Both the position numbers and the translations under genes were made by a program. Shown here piece after piece: positions 44,527 through 54,016 of a stretch of 64,000 bases of DNA (position 1 is the first letter of the stretch; each line of letters begins with the position of its first letter). Below the pieces are notes generated by a model. The model worked only from the letters and a program-made list of their open reading frames with translations, searched no databases and was not told the origin of the DNA. Origin of the DNA: Sphingomonas sp. BT-65 (GTDB taxonomy: Bacteria > Pseudomonadota > Alphaproteobacteria > Sphingomonadales > Sphingomonadaceae); NCBI RefSeq assembly GCF_026107375.2, contig NZ_JAPCIA010000001.1, forward strand, positions 2,852,001 to 2,916,000, in the 5' to 3' direction.

Positions 44527-44633
44527 CGTCACCCCGGCCTTGTGCCGGGGTCCACCGGGCGGCAAGCGGGGCGCAAGAGGTTCAAGTCCATCCCTTCAGG
44601 CACCGTGGACCCCGGCACAAGGCCGGGGTGACG
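44527..44633. repeat. Intergenic palindrome family B, copy 3
   Basis: The left arm (44527-44555, CACCCCGGCCTTGTGCCGGGG) and right arm (44605-44633) are perfect inverted copies over 29 bases. It lies between prfB and the PBP1A gene. This is the best-preserved copy. Confidence 0.9.
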
Positions 44634-44663
44634 ATGGGGGCCGGATTGTTGATCATAAGCCCG

Positions 44664-47174
44664 CTAGTAGATTCCGCCCTCGCGTTGCAAGAAGTCGCTG
44701 TCGCGCGGTCGCTCCTGCTGGACGGCCTTCTTCTTGACCTCGGCCTTGGGCGCTTCCTCCTCGGCGTCGCGGCGCGAGCGGCGGCGCGGCTCGCTCTCGG
44801 GCTTGAACGCTTCCCAGATCACCGCCGCCTTGGGGTCGGTGCCCGGCCAGGCGCCGAACACGCGGCGGCCCGAGGTACGGTCGATGCGTACCATGCGCAT
44901 CCCCGGCGGCGCAGTGAAGGGCAGCACGTCGAGCCCCTCATAGGCCTTTTGCGCGAACTGCTTGAAGATCGGCGCGGCGAGCGTGCCGCCCTGGGCATAG
45001 CCGCCGAGATTGGTCGGCGTGTCGTAGCCGATATAGAGGCCGGCGATCATCTGCGGGGTGCCGCCGATGAACCACACGTCGCGTGGGCCCGAGGAGGTGC
45101 CGGTCTTGCCCATGATCGGGCGATTGAGATCGCGCAGGATCGTCGCGGTGCCGCGCTGGATCACGCCCTCGGTGATGTGCACCATCTGATAGGCGCTCAT
45201 CGCGTCGATCACCTGGCGCGAGCGGACGACGGGACGCGGCATCGGCTTGCCGTCCCAGTCGGGCATGTTGCAGCGGTCGCACGGGCGCCAGTTCTGCGGC
45301 CAGATCACCTTGCCTTTGCGGTCTTGCGCGAAGTCGATCAGCGACGGGGTGAGCGCGCGGCCGTGATTGACCAAGATCGAATAGGCGTTGACCATCCGCA
45401 TCACCGTGCTCTCGCCCGCGCCGAGCGAGTAAGAGAGATAGGGCGGATATTTCTGCTGGCTGACGCCCATCCGTTGCATCAGGTCGACCACCTTGTCCAT
45501 GCCGGTGGTGTTCGCCGCCTGCACGGTCATCAGGTTGCGCGACTGCTCGATGCCCCAGCGCATCGTCTTCGGACCCGCGCCACGGGTGCCGCCGAAGTTG
45601 CGGAAGCATTTCTGGCCGAGCGCCGCACCCTGATAGACGCAGAAGGGACCGTCGACGATGATCGAGGCGGGGGTCATGCCGTTCTCGAGCGCCGCGGTAT
45701 AGACGATCGGCTTGATCGTCGAGCCCGGCTGGCGCTGCGCCTGGGTCGCGCGGTTGAACGCCTGCACCGTGGCGTCGAACCCGCCCTGCATCGCGAGGAC
45801 GCGGCCGGTATTGGGGTCCTCCACCACCATGCCGCCCGACACCTTGGGGATCGAGCGCAGCGCGAACACCCCGCCCTCGGGTGCGACGGCGATCACGTCG
45901 CCGCGCTTCAGGGCATTGAACGCCGCGCCGCCCTGGCCGCGCACCGGCATCTGCGCGCCGGAGGCCGGCAAGGTGCCGGTGCGGCCATCGCCAAAGCCGA
46001 TCTCGGCGCTGCCGCCGGCCTTGGAAATCACGATCGCCGGGCGCCAGTCCTCGTAATCGAGGTTGATGTTGGTGTTGAGCAGCGCCGCGCGCCAATCGTC
46101 GCCGGCGAAGTTCGTCTCGCGCATCGGGCCCGACCAGCCGCGGCCGCGATCATAGCGCAGCAGGCCGTCGCGCAGCGCCTTCTGCGCCGCTTTCTGGATC
46201 TCGGGGTCGAACGAGGTGCGCACCCACAGGCCGCCGGCATAGACGCTGTACGGCCCCGCCTTCTCGGTCTCGCCGAAGCGGTCGAGCAGCTGGCGGCGGA
46301 CTTCCTCGATGAAATAGCCGCCGAGCGGGTCGGCGCTGGGCGACTTGCGCGGCACCGCGCCGAGCGGGGCGGCGACGGCGGCGTCATGCGCGGCCTGGTC
46401 GATATAGCCGTTCGCCAGCATCTGCCCCAGCACCCAGTTGCGCCGTTCGATCGCGCGATCGGCGTGGCGCTCGGGCATATAGTTGGACGGGCCTTTGGGC
46501 AGGATCGCGAGATAGGCGAACTGCGGCAGGCTGAGCTGGCTCAAATCCTTGTCGAAATAGGCATGCGCCGCGGCCTCGACCCCGAACGCGTTGCGGCCCA
46601 GCGCGATCTGGTTGAGATAGAGCTCGAGGATCTGCTGCTTGGACAGTGTATTCTCGATGCGGAAGGCGAGGATCGCCTCGCGCGCCTTGCGGACATAGCT
46701 CACCTCGTTGGTGAGCAACAGGTTCTTGGCGACCTGCTGAGTGATGGTCGAGGTGCCGCGCGGCGTCTCGCCGCTGGTCATCCCCTGCCAGGCCGCACGC
46801 ACCAGGCCGGGATAGTCGACCCCGCCGTGCTCGAAGAAGGTCTTGTCCTCGGCCGAGAGGAAGGCGCCGACCAGCAGCTTGGGATATTCGTCGTAGGACA
46901 ATTCGACGCGGCGCTCGCGGGCATAGCTGCGCAGCGGCGTGCCGTCGGCCTGGCGGACATTGGTGGGCAGCGGCGGCTCATAGGCGCGCAGCATGTCGAC
47001 CGAGGGCAGGTCGCGCAGGAACAGCGCCCAGAGCAATGCGGTGCCGACGCCCGAGAGCAGCGCGAGCCAGGCGAGCAGCTTGAACCACCAGCGGCGGCGG
47101 AGCGCCGCAAACCGGCCTCCGGCATCCTCTCGCGTCAATTTGAGCGTGAAATCGGGTTCGGTCGCGTCCGCCAT
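44664..47174 (-). CDS. mrcA: Penicillin-binding protein 1A (bifunctional transglycosylase/transpeptidase)
   Basis: This 836-residue cell-wall enzyme has a short cytosolic end, one membrane anchor (WWFKLLAWLALLSGVG), a GT51 transglycosylase domain (EDKTFFEHGGVDYPG, STITQQVAKN, RKAREAILAFRIE) and a transpeptidase domain with active-site serine in QPGSTIKP and the KTGT box in MGKTGTSS. An OB-like insert lies between them. It sits in the conserved prfB-mrcA-amiC-rne group. Confidence 0.96.
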   Translation of the reverse strand: MADATEPDFTLKLTREDAGGRFAALRRRWWFKLLAWLALLSGVGTALLWALFLRDLPSVDMLRAYEPPLPTNVRQADGTPLRSYARERRVELSYDEYPKLLVGAFLSAEDKTFFEHGGVDYPGLVRAAWQGMTSGETPRGTSTITQQVAKNLLLTNEVSYVRKAREAILAFRIENTLSKQQILELYLNQIALGRNAFGVEAAAHAYFDKDLSQLSLPQFAYLAILPKGPSNYMPERHADRAIERRNWVLGQMLANGYIDQAAHDAAVAAPLGAVPRKSPSADPLGGYFIEEVRRQLLDRFGETEKAGPYSVYAGGLWVRTSFDPEIQKAAQKALRDGLLRYDRGRGWSGPMRETNFAGDDWRAALLNTNINLDYEDWRPAIVISKAGGSAEIGFGDGRTGTLPASGAQMPVRGQGGAAFNALKRGDVIAVAPEGGVFALRSIPKVSGGMVVEDPNTGRVLAMQGGFDATVQAFNRATQAQRQPGSTIKPIVYTAALENGMTPASIIVDGPFCVYQGAALGQKCFRNFGGTRGAGPKTMRWGIEQSRNLMTVQAANTTGMDKVVDLMQRMGVSQQKYPPYLSYSLGAGESTVMRMVNAYSILVNHGRALTPSLIDFAQDRKGKVIWPQNWRPCDRCNMPDWDGKPMPRPVVRSRQVIDAMSAYQMVHITEGVIQRGTATILRDLNRPIMGKTGTSSGPRDVWFIGGTPQMIAGLYIGYDTPTNLGGYAQGGTLAAPIFKQFAQKAYEGLDVLPFTAPPGMRMVRIDRTSGRRVFGAWPGTDPKAAVIWEAFKPESEPRRRSRRDAEEEAPKAEVKKKAVQQERPRDSDFLQREGGIY

Positions 47175-47246
47175 GTCGGCGGCGGTTTAGCAGGATTGAT
47201 CGGGCTTGCCAGCCAAGGATGCGGCGGGTTGTTTTGGTGTCTCAAA

Positions 47247-47375
47247 TCCTCCCCTTCAGGGGAGGTGGCATCGCGAAGCGATGACGGAGGGGCGGCCGTC
47301 GAAGACGGCGGGCTACGCCCGCCACCCCTCCGCCAGCCTGCGGCTGGTCCCCCTCCCCTGCGGGGCAGGGGAGGA
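47247..47375. repeat. Intergenic palindrome family A, copy 2
   Basis: It begins CCTCCCCTTCAGGGGAGGTGG and ends with a TCCCCCTCCCCTGCGGGGCAG hairpin. The middle repeats GCATCGCGAAGCGATGACGGAGGGG as in copy 1. It lies between the amiC stop and the mrcA start. Confidence 0.85.
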
Positions 47376-47380
47376 TTGAT

Positions 47381-48628
47381 TCACCGCGCCGCCATCCGCG
47401 TGGCGAAATGGATCGCGACCGCGCGGCTCACGCCCTCGGCGATGCGGCGGCGGCCGTCGGCGGAGTTGAGCAAGGCGGCGTCCTTCTCGTTCGAGATATA
47501 GCCGGTCTCGAACAGGATCGAGGGCACGTCGGGCGCCTTGAGCACCAGCAGCGAGGCCATGCGGTGGTAATTCTCGCGCACCGGGATCAGCCCCTGCGCC
47601 TCGCGCCCGAGCAGCCGCGCAAACTTGGCCGAGGCGTTCATCGTCTCGCGCTGCGTCAAGTCGATCAGGATCGAGGAGACGTCGCGATTCTGGGCGGCGA
47701 GATCGACTCCGGATAGGATGTCGGACTTGTTCTCGCGCGCGGCAAGGCGCGCGGCTTCCTTGTCCGAGGCGACCTCGGACAGGGTGTAGACCGTCGCGCC
47801 GCTGGCCTCTTCATTGTGCGCGGCGTCGCAATGGACCGAGATGAACAAAGCCGCGCCGAGCTTGCGTGCGATCTCGAACCGGTCGCGGTGGAGCAGATAG
47901 CGGTCGTCCTCGCGAGTCAGCGCGACGCGCACCCGGCCCGATCCGGCCAGTTCGTCGCGGATCGCCTTGGCGACCTTGAGCGTCAGGTCCTTCTCCTGCA
48001 GCCCTTCGGCCGAGATCGCGCCGGGATCGTGCCCGCCATGGCCGGCATCGATCACCACCAGCGGACGATCGTCGTCGTCGCCATAGATGCGCGGCATCCG
48101 GTAGGCGGCGGGGCGCGGCGGCACGGGCACCGAGACGCTGTAGGCATGGCGCGTCGAGGCGCGTGCGAAGCTGAACGGCGGGAGGAAGCTCATCCGGCCC
48201 TCCGCCGCGGCGCGCGCGAAGCGGGCATCGTCGACCGTACGCAGCTCGAGCGTGAGCGCGGTGCCGTCGGCCGAGAAGCGGCCGCTGGTGACGATCGCGG
48301 GGCGGGCGAGGTCGAACACGACGCGCGCGCCCTCGCCGCGCGCCGCCTGGCGCACGGCCTCCACCGGCCCGCCGACATCGGTGCGCGCGCCTGGGCTCGC
48401 ACCCATCAGGTCGAGCGCGATGCGGTTGGGACCTGCGAGCAGGAAGCTCGACGCCTGCGCCACGCGATCGTCGAACTTGACGACGATGCGGTTCGACTGG
48501 ACGTCGATGTCGCGGATCGTGCCTGCCCAGCTCGGTGCGCCGGTAAGCCAGCCGGCGAGGAGGGCGAGGAAAAATGACACCCGGGCGATATGCCGCGCCG
48601 GGCTGGGGGGGGTCCAGCCCAAATGCAT
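47381..48628 (-). CDS. amiC: N-acetylmuramoyl-L-alanine amidase with AMIN domain
   Basis: This 415-residue periplasmic enzyme splits septal peptidoglycan. A signal sequence (FFLALLAGWLTGAPSWAG) is followed by an AMIN domain (IRDIDVQSNRIVVKFDD) and the Amidase_3 catalytic domain with VIDAGHGGHDPGA, LFISVHCDA and the catalytic glutamate in LFETGYISN. The ATG at 48628 or an internal GTG at 48580 may be the start. It is divergent from rne. Confidence 0.93.
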   Translation of the reverse strand: MHLGWTPPSPARHIARVSFFLALLAGWLTGAPSWAGTIRDIDVQSNRIVVKFDDRVAQASSFLLAGPNRIALDLMGASPGARTDVGGPVEAVRQAARGEGARVVFDLARPAIVTSGRFSADGTALTLELRTVDDARFARAAAEGRMSFLPPFSFARASTRHAYSVSVPVPPRPAAYRMPRIYGDDDDRPLVVIDAGHGGHDPGAISAEGLQEKDLTLKVAKAIRDELAGSGRVRVALTREDDRYLLHRDRFEIARKLGAALFISVHCDAAHNEEASGATVYTLSEVASDKEAARLAARENKSDILSGVDLAAQNRDVSSILIDLTQRETMNASAKFARLLGREAQGLIPVRENYHRMASLLVLKAPDVPSILFETGYISNEKDAALLNSADGRRRIAEGVSRAVAIHFATRMAAR

Positions 48629-49104
48629 GCAACAACACTCACATAACGAATTACCTGACGGCGATCCGGGTAGCGCCGCGCGGCTTCAAACGAGGTGAAG
48701 CAGTGCGGTTAACATCACATTCGGCATGATTTTGCCGGCAAGGGCGGCAGGGATTTGCCGGGTGCCGTCGCGCACCCGTATCCCTTGCGCTTCCGGTTGC
48801 CCGGTTCGTTGCAGGGTGCTACGCATCCCCGACCGGCTTGTGCCGGCCGTTCGCCGCCACCATCTTTCGGCGGTAATTCAGGTTGATGCTGTGATGTCGC
48901 AATTTTCCCGCCGCTCCGATTGCCAGGCCATTGCGGCCGGCCGGTGCGCGGCGGCGAAGCATCCGGGCCGCGGGCCCGGACGTGCGCGCGCAGCAGACGC
49001 AAATCTTCAAACCCGTAATCCTCGCTCCGTCGCAGACGCGACGGGCGACATCATTGACTGCGCGCCGCGGCTGACACCCGCAAGGCGCGCCCGGAGAACA
49101 TTAA
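48629..49104 (+). promoter_or_regulatory. Long upstream region between amiC and rne
   Basis: These 476 bases hold no convincing gene. Several GC-rich inverted repeats are present, for example TTTTGCCGGCAAGGGCGGC near 48729-48747. RNase E genes usually have long structured leaders that let the enzyme control its own message, so this is a likely rne 5' leader plus divergent promoters. No defined promoter boxes are clear. Confidence 0.5.
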
Positions 49105-51744
49105 ATGACCATGCGTATGCTGATCGACGCACGCCACCGGGAAGAGACCCGCGTGGCGGTCGTCAAAGGGAACCGAATCGAGGAGTTTGATTTCGAGTCC
49201 GCCGAGCGCAAGCAGCTCAAGGGCAATATCTATCTGGCCAAGGTGACGCGCGTGGAGCCCTCGCTCCAGGCGGCGTTCGTCGAATATGGCGGCAACCGCC
49301 ACGGCTTCCTGGCCTTCAGCGAAATCCACCCCGACTATTACCAGATCCCCAAGGAAGACCGCGACGCGCTGCTCCGCGAGGAGGCCGAGCACGCCGCCGA
49401 GGAGGCCGCGCTGCGCGCCGAGGCCGAGGGCGACGAGGATCATGACGACGAGCATGACGGCGGCGACGTCGAGGTGCTCGAGCGCCCCGCCGACGAGGAC
49501 GAGGAAGCCGCCGAGGCGGCCGACGGCGACGAGGAAGCCGGGGGCGGCCGTCCGCGCCGCCGCCGCGGCAAGGGCAGCGACGACCAGGTCGAGGCGCTGC
49601 GCCAGCGCCGCATGAGCCTGCGCCGCCGCTACAAGATCCAGGACGTGATCCGCCGCCGCCAGGTGCTGCTGGTCCAGGTCGTCAAGGAGGAGCGCGGCAA
49701 CAAGGGCGCGGCGCTGACCACTTATCTCAGCCTCGCTGGCCGCTATTGCGTGCTGATGCCCAACACCGCGCATGGCGGCGGCATCTCGCGCAAGATCAGC
49801 TCGGCGGCCGACCGCAAGCGCCTGAAGTCGATCATGTCGGACCTCAAGCTGCCGCCGACGATGGGCTGCATCGTGCGCACCGCGGGGCTCCAGCGCACCA
49901 AGGTCGAGATCAAGCGCGACTTCGACTATCTCGCCCGACTGTGGGACGAGATCCGCGAGAAGACGCTGGGCTCGTCGGCGCCGGCGCTGATCTATGGCGA
50001 CAGCGACCTGATCAAGCGCGCGATCCGCGACATCTATAATCGCGACATCGAGGAAGTGATCATCGAGGGCGAGGAGGGCTATCGCCAGGCCAAGGACTTC
50101 ATGAAGCTCCTGATGCCGAGCCACGCCAAGAAGGTGAAACATTACTCGGATGCCGTGCCGCTGTTCCAGCGCGCGCATGTCGAGGACCAGCTCGCCGCGA
50201 TGTACCACCCGGTGGTGCAGCTCAAGAGCGGCGGCTATCTCGTGATCAACCCGACCGAGGCTTTGGTCTCGATCGACATCAACTCGGGCCGCTCGACGCG
50301 CGAGCACAATATCGAGCAGACCGCGACCGCGACCAACCTCGAGGCGGCGCAGGAAATCGCGCGCCAGTTGCGCCTGCGCGACATGGCCGGGCTCGTCGTC
50401 ATCGACTTCATCGACATGGACCACGGATCGAACGTCCGGAAGGTCGAGAAGGCGATGAAGGAAGCGCTCAAGAACGACCGCGCGCGCATCCAGGTCGGCC
50501 GCATCTCGGCGTTCGGCCTGATGGAGATGAGCCGCCAGCGGCTGCGCACCGGCGTGCTCGAGGCTTCGACCCGCCAGTGCCCGCATTGCGAGGGCACCGG
50601 GCTCGTCCGCACCGCCTCCTCGGCGGGCCTTTCCGCGCTGCGCCTGATCGAGGACGAGGCGGCGCGCGGGCGCGGCTCGCTGCTGACTCTGCGCTGCAGC
50701 CAGGAAGCGGCGTTCTACGTGCTCAACAAGAAGCGCGCGGACATCGCCGAGATCGAGGACCGCTATGGCGTGATGGTCGAGATCCTCTCCGACGGCGAGC
50801 TCGAGGGCGCGCGCATGTCGGTCGAGGCCAGCGGCCCGCCGCCGGCGCACGCGCCCAAGTTCGCCGCGGCGATCGAGGAGCTCGAAGAAGAGGATGTCGT
50901 CGAGGAGATCGACGAGGAAGAGGACGAGGAGGAAATCGAGGCCCGCGAGCCGCGCGAGCGCCGCGAGCGTAGCGACGGCGAGGGTGAGGCCGGCCGCAAG
51001 CGTCGCCGCCGCCGCCGTGGCCGCCGCGGCCGCCGCGACGAAGAGAATGGCGAGCAGCCTTCCGCCGACGAAGCCGCCGCCGACGGCGAGGCGGACGCGG
51101 ACGAGGCGGCCGAAGACGCCGCCGAAGCCGGGGAGCCGGTCGCCGAGGACAGCGGGGAGCGCAAGCGCCGCCGCCGTGGCCGTCGTGGCGGCCGCCGCGG
51201 CGCGGACGAAGGCACGCCCGAGACCGTCGAGGAATCGGCGGCGGAGATCGAGGAAGCGACCGCCGAGGCCGGCATCGCCGCCGAGCCGCAGCCGGTCGAG
51301 GCACCGGCCAAGCCCAAGCGCACGCGCCGCAAGAAGGCCGAAGCCGACGTCGCCGAGACGCTCGTCGCCGCGCTCGACGTGGCGACCGAGGAAGCGGGGA
51401 TCGCCGCCGAACCGCAGCCGGCCACGGAGGAAGCCTCGGCCAAGCCGAAGCGCACGCGCCGCAAGAAGGCCGACGCGGAAATGGCCCAGCCCGAGGCGGA
51501 AGCGCCCGTGGCGGCCGAAACCGCGCCCGAGCCCCAGCCCGAGCCCGTCGCGGACGCGCTGGCCAAGCCCAAGCGCCGCAGCCGCGCCAAGGCGGCGGCC
51601 GAGCCGGTCGCGCAGGATCTGGAGCCCGCTGCGGCGGCCGCCGCACCTGCGGAAGGACCGGCCGAAGCCGACGGCGCCGAGGCGTCCGAGGATAGCCCCG
51701 GCGAGCCTCGTCGTGGCTGGTGGCAGCGCACGTTCGGTGCGTGA
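49105..51744 (+). CDS. rne: Ribonuclease E (Rne/Rng family)
   Basis: This 879-residue endonuclease shapes mRNA decay and rRNA/tRNA processing. The catalytic half has an S1 RNA-binding domain interrupted by a long acidic insert (residues about 95-155) typical of Alphaproteobacteria, the catalytic aspartates in LVSIDINSG and VVIDFIDMD, and the zinc link RQCPHCEGTGL. The C-terminal half (from about residue 590) is a disordered scaffold rich in arginine, glutamate and alanine, with three near copies of AKPKRTRRKKA. That half probably binds degradosome partners and RNA. Confidence 0.96.
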   Translation: MTMRMLIDARHREETRVAVVKGNRIEEFDFESAERKQLKGNIYLAKVTRVEPSLQAAFVEYGGNRHGFLAFSEIHPDYYQIPKEDRDALLREEAEHAAEEAALRAEAEGDEDHDDEHDGGDVEVLERPADEDEEAAEAADGDEEAGGGRPRRRRGKGSDDQVEALRQRRMSLRRRYKIQDVIRRRQVLLVQVVKEERGNKGAALTTYLSLAGRYCVLMPNTAHGGGISRKISSAADRKRLKSIMSDLKLPPTMGCIVRTAGLQRTKVEIKRDFDYLARLWDEIREKTLGSSAPALIYGDSDLIKRAIRDIYNRDIEEVIIEGEEGYRQAKDFMKLLMPSHAKKVKHYSDAVPLFQRAHVEDQLAAMYHPVVQLKSGGYLVINPTEALVSIDINSGRSTREHNIEQTATATNLEAAQEIARQLRLRDMAGLVVIDFIDMDHGSNVRKVEKAMKEALKNDRARIQVGRISAFGLMEMSRQRLRTGVLEASTRQCPHCEGTGLVRTASSAGLSALRLIEDEAARGRGSLLTLRCSQEAAFYVLNKKRADIAEIEDRYGVMVEILSDGELEGARMSVEASGPPPAHAPKFAAAIEELEEEDVVEEIDEEEDEEEIEAREPRERRERSDGEGEAGRKRRRRRRGRRGRRDEENGEQPSADEAAADGEADADEAAEDAAEAGEPVAEDSGERKRRRRGRRGGRRGADEGTPETVEESAAEIEEATAEAGIAAEPQPVEAPAKPKRTRRKKAEADVAETLVAALDVATEEAGIAAEPQPATEEASAKPKRTRRKKADAEMAQPEAEAPVAAETAPEPQPEPVADALAKPKRRSRAKAAAEPVAQDLEPAAAAAAPAEGPAEADGAEASEDSPGEPRRGWWQRTFGA

Positions 51745-51885
51745 CCGGCAGGGCGATGCCTGATGCATGGACGGCGGGGATGGCATCCCCATTCCCGCCG
51801 CTCACGCACCGTTCAGGCGGGCCGATCCATCGCGTTCCGGGCCGTCCGGCCGCAACCGGCCGTTGATCGCAGGGGATAATCCGCC

Positions 51886-53247
51886 ATGATGCCCGCCATG
51901 AAGCGGCTCGTTTCGATCCTTGCGCTGGTGCTGCTCGTCGGCATCGTCAATCCCGCCTTCGCCCAGTCGATCCTGCGCGACGCGGAGAGCGAGGCGCTGC
52001 TCGCCGACATGTCGCGCGACCTGATCAAGGCCGCCAATCTCCAGCCGAACAACGTCCGCATCGTCCTGATCAACGATCCGTCGATCAACGCCTTCGTCGC
52101 GGGCGGGCAGGCGGTCTATATCCATTCGGGCCTGATCGACGCCGCCAGCAGCGCCAACGAGGTGCAGGGCGTGATCGCGCACGAGCTCGGCCACGTCACC
52201 GGCGGCCATGCGCCGCTCAGCGACCGCATGGCCCGGGGCGCGACGAGCATCACCCTGCTCAGCCTGCTGCTTGGCGCGGCGGCGATGGCAGCGGGCTCGG
52301 CCGATGCCGGCATGGGGCTGATGCAGATGGGCCAGCGCGCCGCGCTCGGCAACTATCTCGCCTTCAGCCGCGCGCAGGAAGCCACGACCGACGCGGCCGG
52401 CGTCAAATTTCTCTCGGGCGCCGGGATCAGCGGCCGCGGCATGCTCGACTTCTTCAAGAAGCTCCAGCAGCAGGAATATCGCTGGGGCCTGAAGCGTGGC
52501 GGCGAGCAGAGCTATGTGATGAGCCACCCGATGTCGGGCGACCGCATCGCCACGCTCACTGCCGATCTCCAGGCCGATCCCGCCTGGAGCAAGCCCAGCA
52601 ACCCCTCGATCGAGGAGCGGTTCAAGCGCGTGCAGGCCAAGCTGCGCGGCTATGTCTCCGATCCCAAGGATACGCTGCGCCGCTATCCCGACACCGACAC
52701 CACGGTGCCCGCCCGCTATGCGCGCGCCTATGCCTATCACAAGTCGGGCTACCCGCAGCAGGCCGCGGCCGAGGCGGCGGCGCTGGTGCGGGCCGAGCCG
52801 CACAATCCCTATTTCCTCGAGCTCGAAGGGCAGATCCTGCTCGAATCGGGCAAACCCAAGGAGGCGATCGCGCCGCTCCGCGAGGCGACGACCAGCACCA
52901 ACTACCAGCCGCTGATCGCCACCACCTTCGGCCATGCGCTGATCGCGAGCGAGGATCCGGCGAACCTCGCCGAGGCCGAGAAGGTGCTGCGCCAGTCGGT
53001 AGTGCGCGACCAGGAGAACCCGTTCGCCTGGTACCAGCTCGGCATGGTCTATGAGCGCAAGGGCGACAGCGCGCGCGCCGCGCTGGCGACGGCGGAGCGG
53101 TCGAGCATGATCGGCGATATGGGCCGCGCGGTGGCGAGCGGGCAGGCGGCGATGGCCGGGCTGCCGCAGGGCTCGCCCGACTGGATTCGCGCGCAGGACA
53201 TCGTCATGGCCGCGCAGGGCATGCTCCAGGACAGGAAGCGACGGTGA
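51886..53247 (+). CDS. M48 family metalloprotease with TPR repeats (BepA-like)
   Basis: This 453-residue protein has a signal sequence (LVSILALVLLVGIVNPAFAQ), an M48 protease domain with HELGH in QGVIAHELGHVTGGH and the third ligand glutamate in QEATTDAAGV, and C-terminal tetratricopeptide repeats. BepA-type proteases check outer-membrane protein assembly in the periplasm. The start at 51886 follows AGGGGA. It is coupled to the DsbA-like gene by GTGA. Confidence 0.92.
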   Translation: MMPAMKRLVSILALVLLVGIVNPAFAQSILRDAESEALLADMSRDLIKAANLQPNNVRIVLINDPSINAFVAGGQAVYIHSGLIDAASSANEVQGVIAHELGHVTGGHAPLSDRMARGATSITLLSLLLGAAAMAAGSADAGMGLMQMGQRAALGNYLAFSRAQEATTDAAGVKFLSGAGISGRGMLDFFKKLQQQEYRWGLKRGGEQSYVMSHPMSGDRIATLTADLQADPAWSKPSNPSIEERFKRVQAKLRGYVSDPKDTLRRYPDTDTTVPARYARAYAYHKSGYPQQAAAEAAALVRAEPHNPYFLELEGQILLESGKPKEAIAPLREATTSTNYQPLIATTFGHALIASEDPANLAEAEKVLRQSVVRDQENPFAWYQLGMVYERKGDSARAALATAERSSMIGDMGRAVASGQAAMAGLPQGSPDWIRAQDIVMAAQGMLQDRKRR

Positions 53248-53996
53248 TCGAACGCATCGCGAAGAGCCCGCTGGCGCTCGCCGGCCTGGTGGCGCTGTCC
53301 GCCGCGCTCGGCGGCGGGCTGGTGCTCGGCGTGCAGGCGCTCGCCCCGGCGCATGTCGCGGACACCGACAAGGCGCGGATCGGCCAGGTCGTGCGCGACT
53401 ATGTGCTGGCCAACCCCGAGATACTGCCCGAGGCGATGAAGCGCCTGCAGGAGCGCGAGACCGGGCAGGCCGTCGCGGCGAGCCGCACAGCGATCGTCGA
53501 GCCCTATGCCGGCGCGTGGGAAGGCAATGCCAAGGGCGACGTCACCGTCGCGGTCTATATGGACTATGCCTGCGGCTATTGCCGCGCGAGCCTGCCGATG
53601 ATCGCGCGGCTGGTGGCGACGGACAGCAATGTCCGCATCGTCTATCGCGAGCTGCCCGTGCTGAGCGAGGTCAGCCGCACCGCCGCGCGCTGGGGCCTCG
53701 CAGCGGCCGAGCAGGGCAAGTTCAAGCCGTTCCACACCGCGCTCTATTCGGGCGGGCAGTTGAGCGAAGCCTCGATCGCCGCCGCGGCCGCCTCGGCGGG
53801 CCTCGATACGGCCAAGGCGCAGGCGGCGCTCGCCACGCCCAAGGTCGAGGCGGAGATCACCCGCAACCTCGAGATCGCGGGCAAGCTCGGCGTCTCCGGC
53901 ACGCCGAGCTGGGTGATCGGCGACCGCGTGATCTCGGGCATGGTGCCCTATGAAGTGCTCGAACAGGCAGTGAAGGCGGCGCGCACCAAGAGCTGA
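53244..53996 (+). CDS. DsbA-family thiol:disulfide oxidoreductase
   Basis: This 250-residue protein starts at GTG and has an N-terminal membrane anchor or signal (ALAGLVALSAALGGGLVLG), a short helical segment (ARIGQVVRDYVLANPEILPEA) as in ScsC/Com1 proteins, then a thioredoxin fold with the active site YACGYCRA and cis-proline in SGTPSW. It handles disulfides in the periplasm, perhaps for the co-made M48 protease. Confidence 0.92.
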   Translation: MIERIAKSPLALAGLVALSAALGGGLVLGVQALAPAHVADTDKARIGQVVRDYVLANPEILPEAMKRLQERETGQAVAASRTAIVEPYAGAWEGNAKGDVTVAVYMDYACGYCRASLPMIARLVATDSNVRIVYRELPVLSEVSRTAARWGLAAAEQGKFKPFHTALYSGGQLSEASIAAAAASAGLDTAKAQAALATPKVEAEITRNLEIAGKLGVSGTPSWVIGDRVISGMVPYEVLEQAVKAARTKS

Positions 53997-54016
53997 AAGC
54001 CGCCGCGGGGGAGGGG

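Noticed and set aside
44628..47501. 957-codon open frame opposite PBP1A
   Set aside because: It spans a repeat and the intergenic gap, has no recognisable domain and lies opposite a well-supported gene.
48715..49190. Small genes in the amiC-rne gap
   Set aside because: Open frames on both strands are short, arginine- and alanine-rich, lack ribosome sites and overlap each other; a structured leader is more likely.
49051..51792. 913-codon open frame opposite RNase E
   Set aside because: Low-complexity leucine/alanine/arginine-rich sequence caused by the repetitive rne tail on the other strand.
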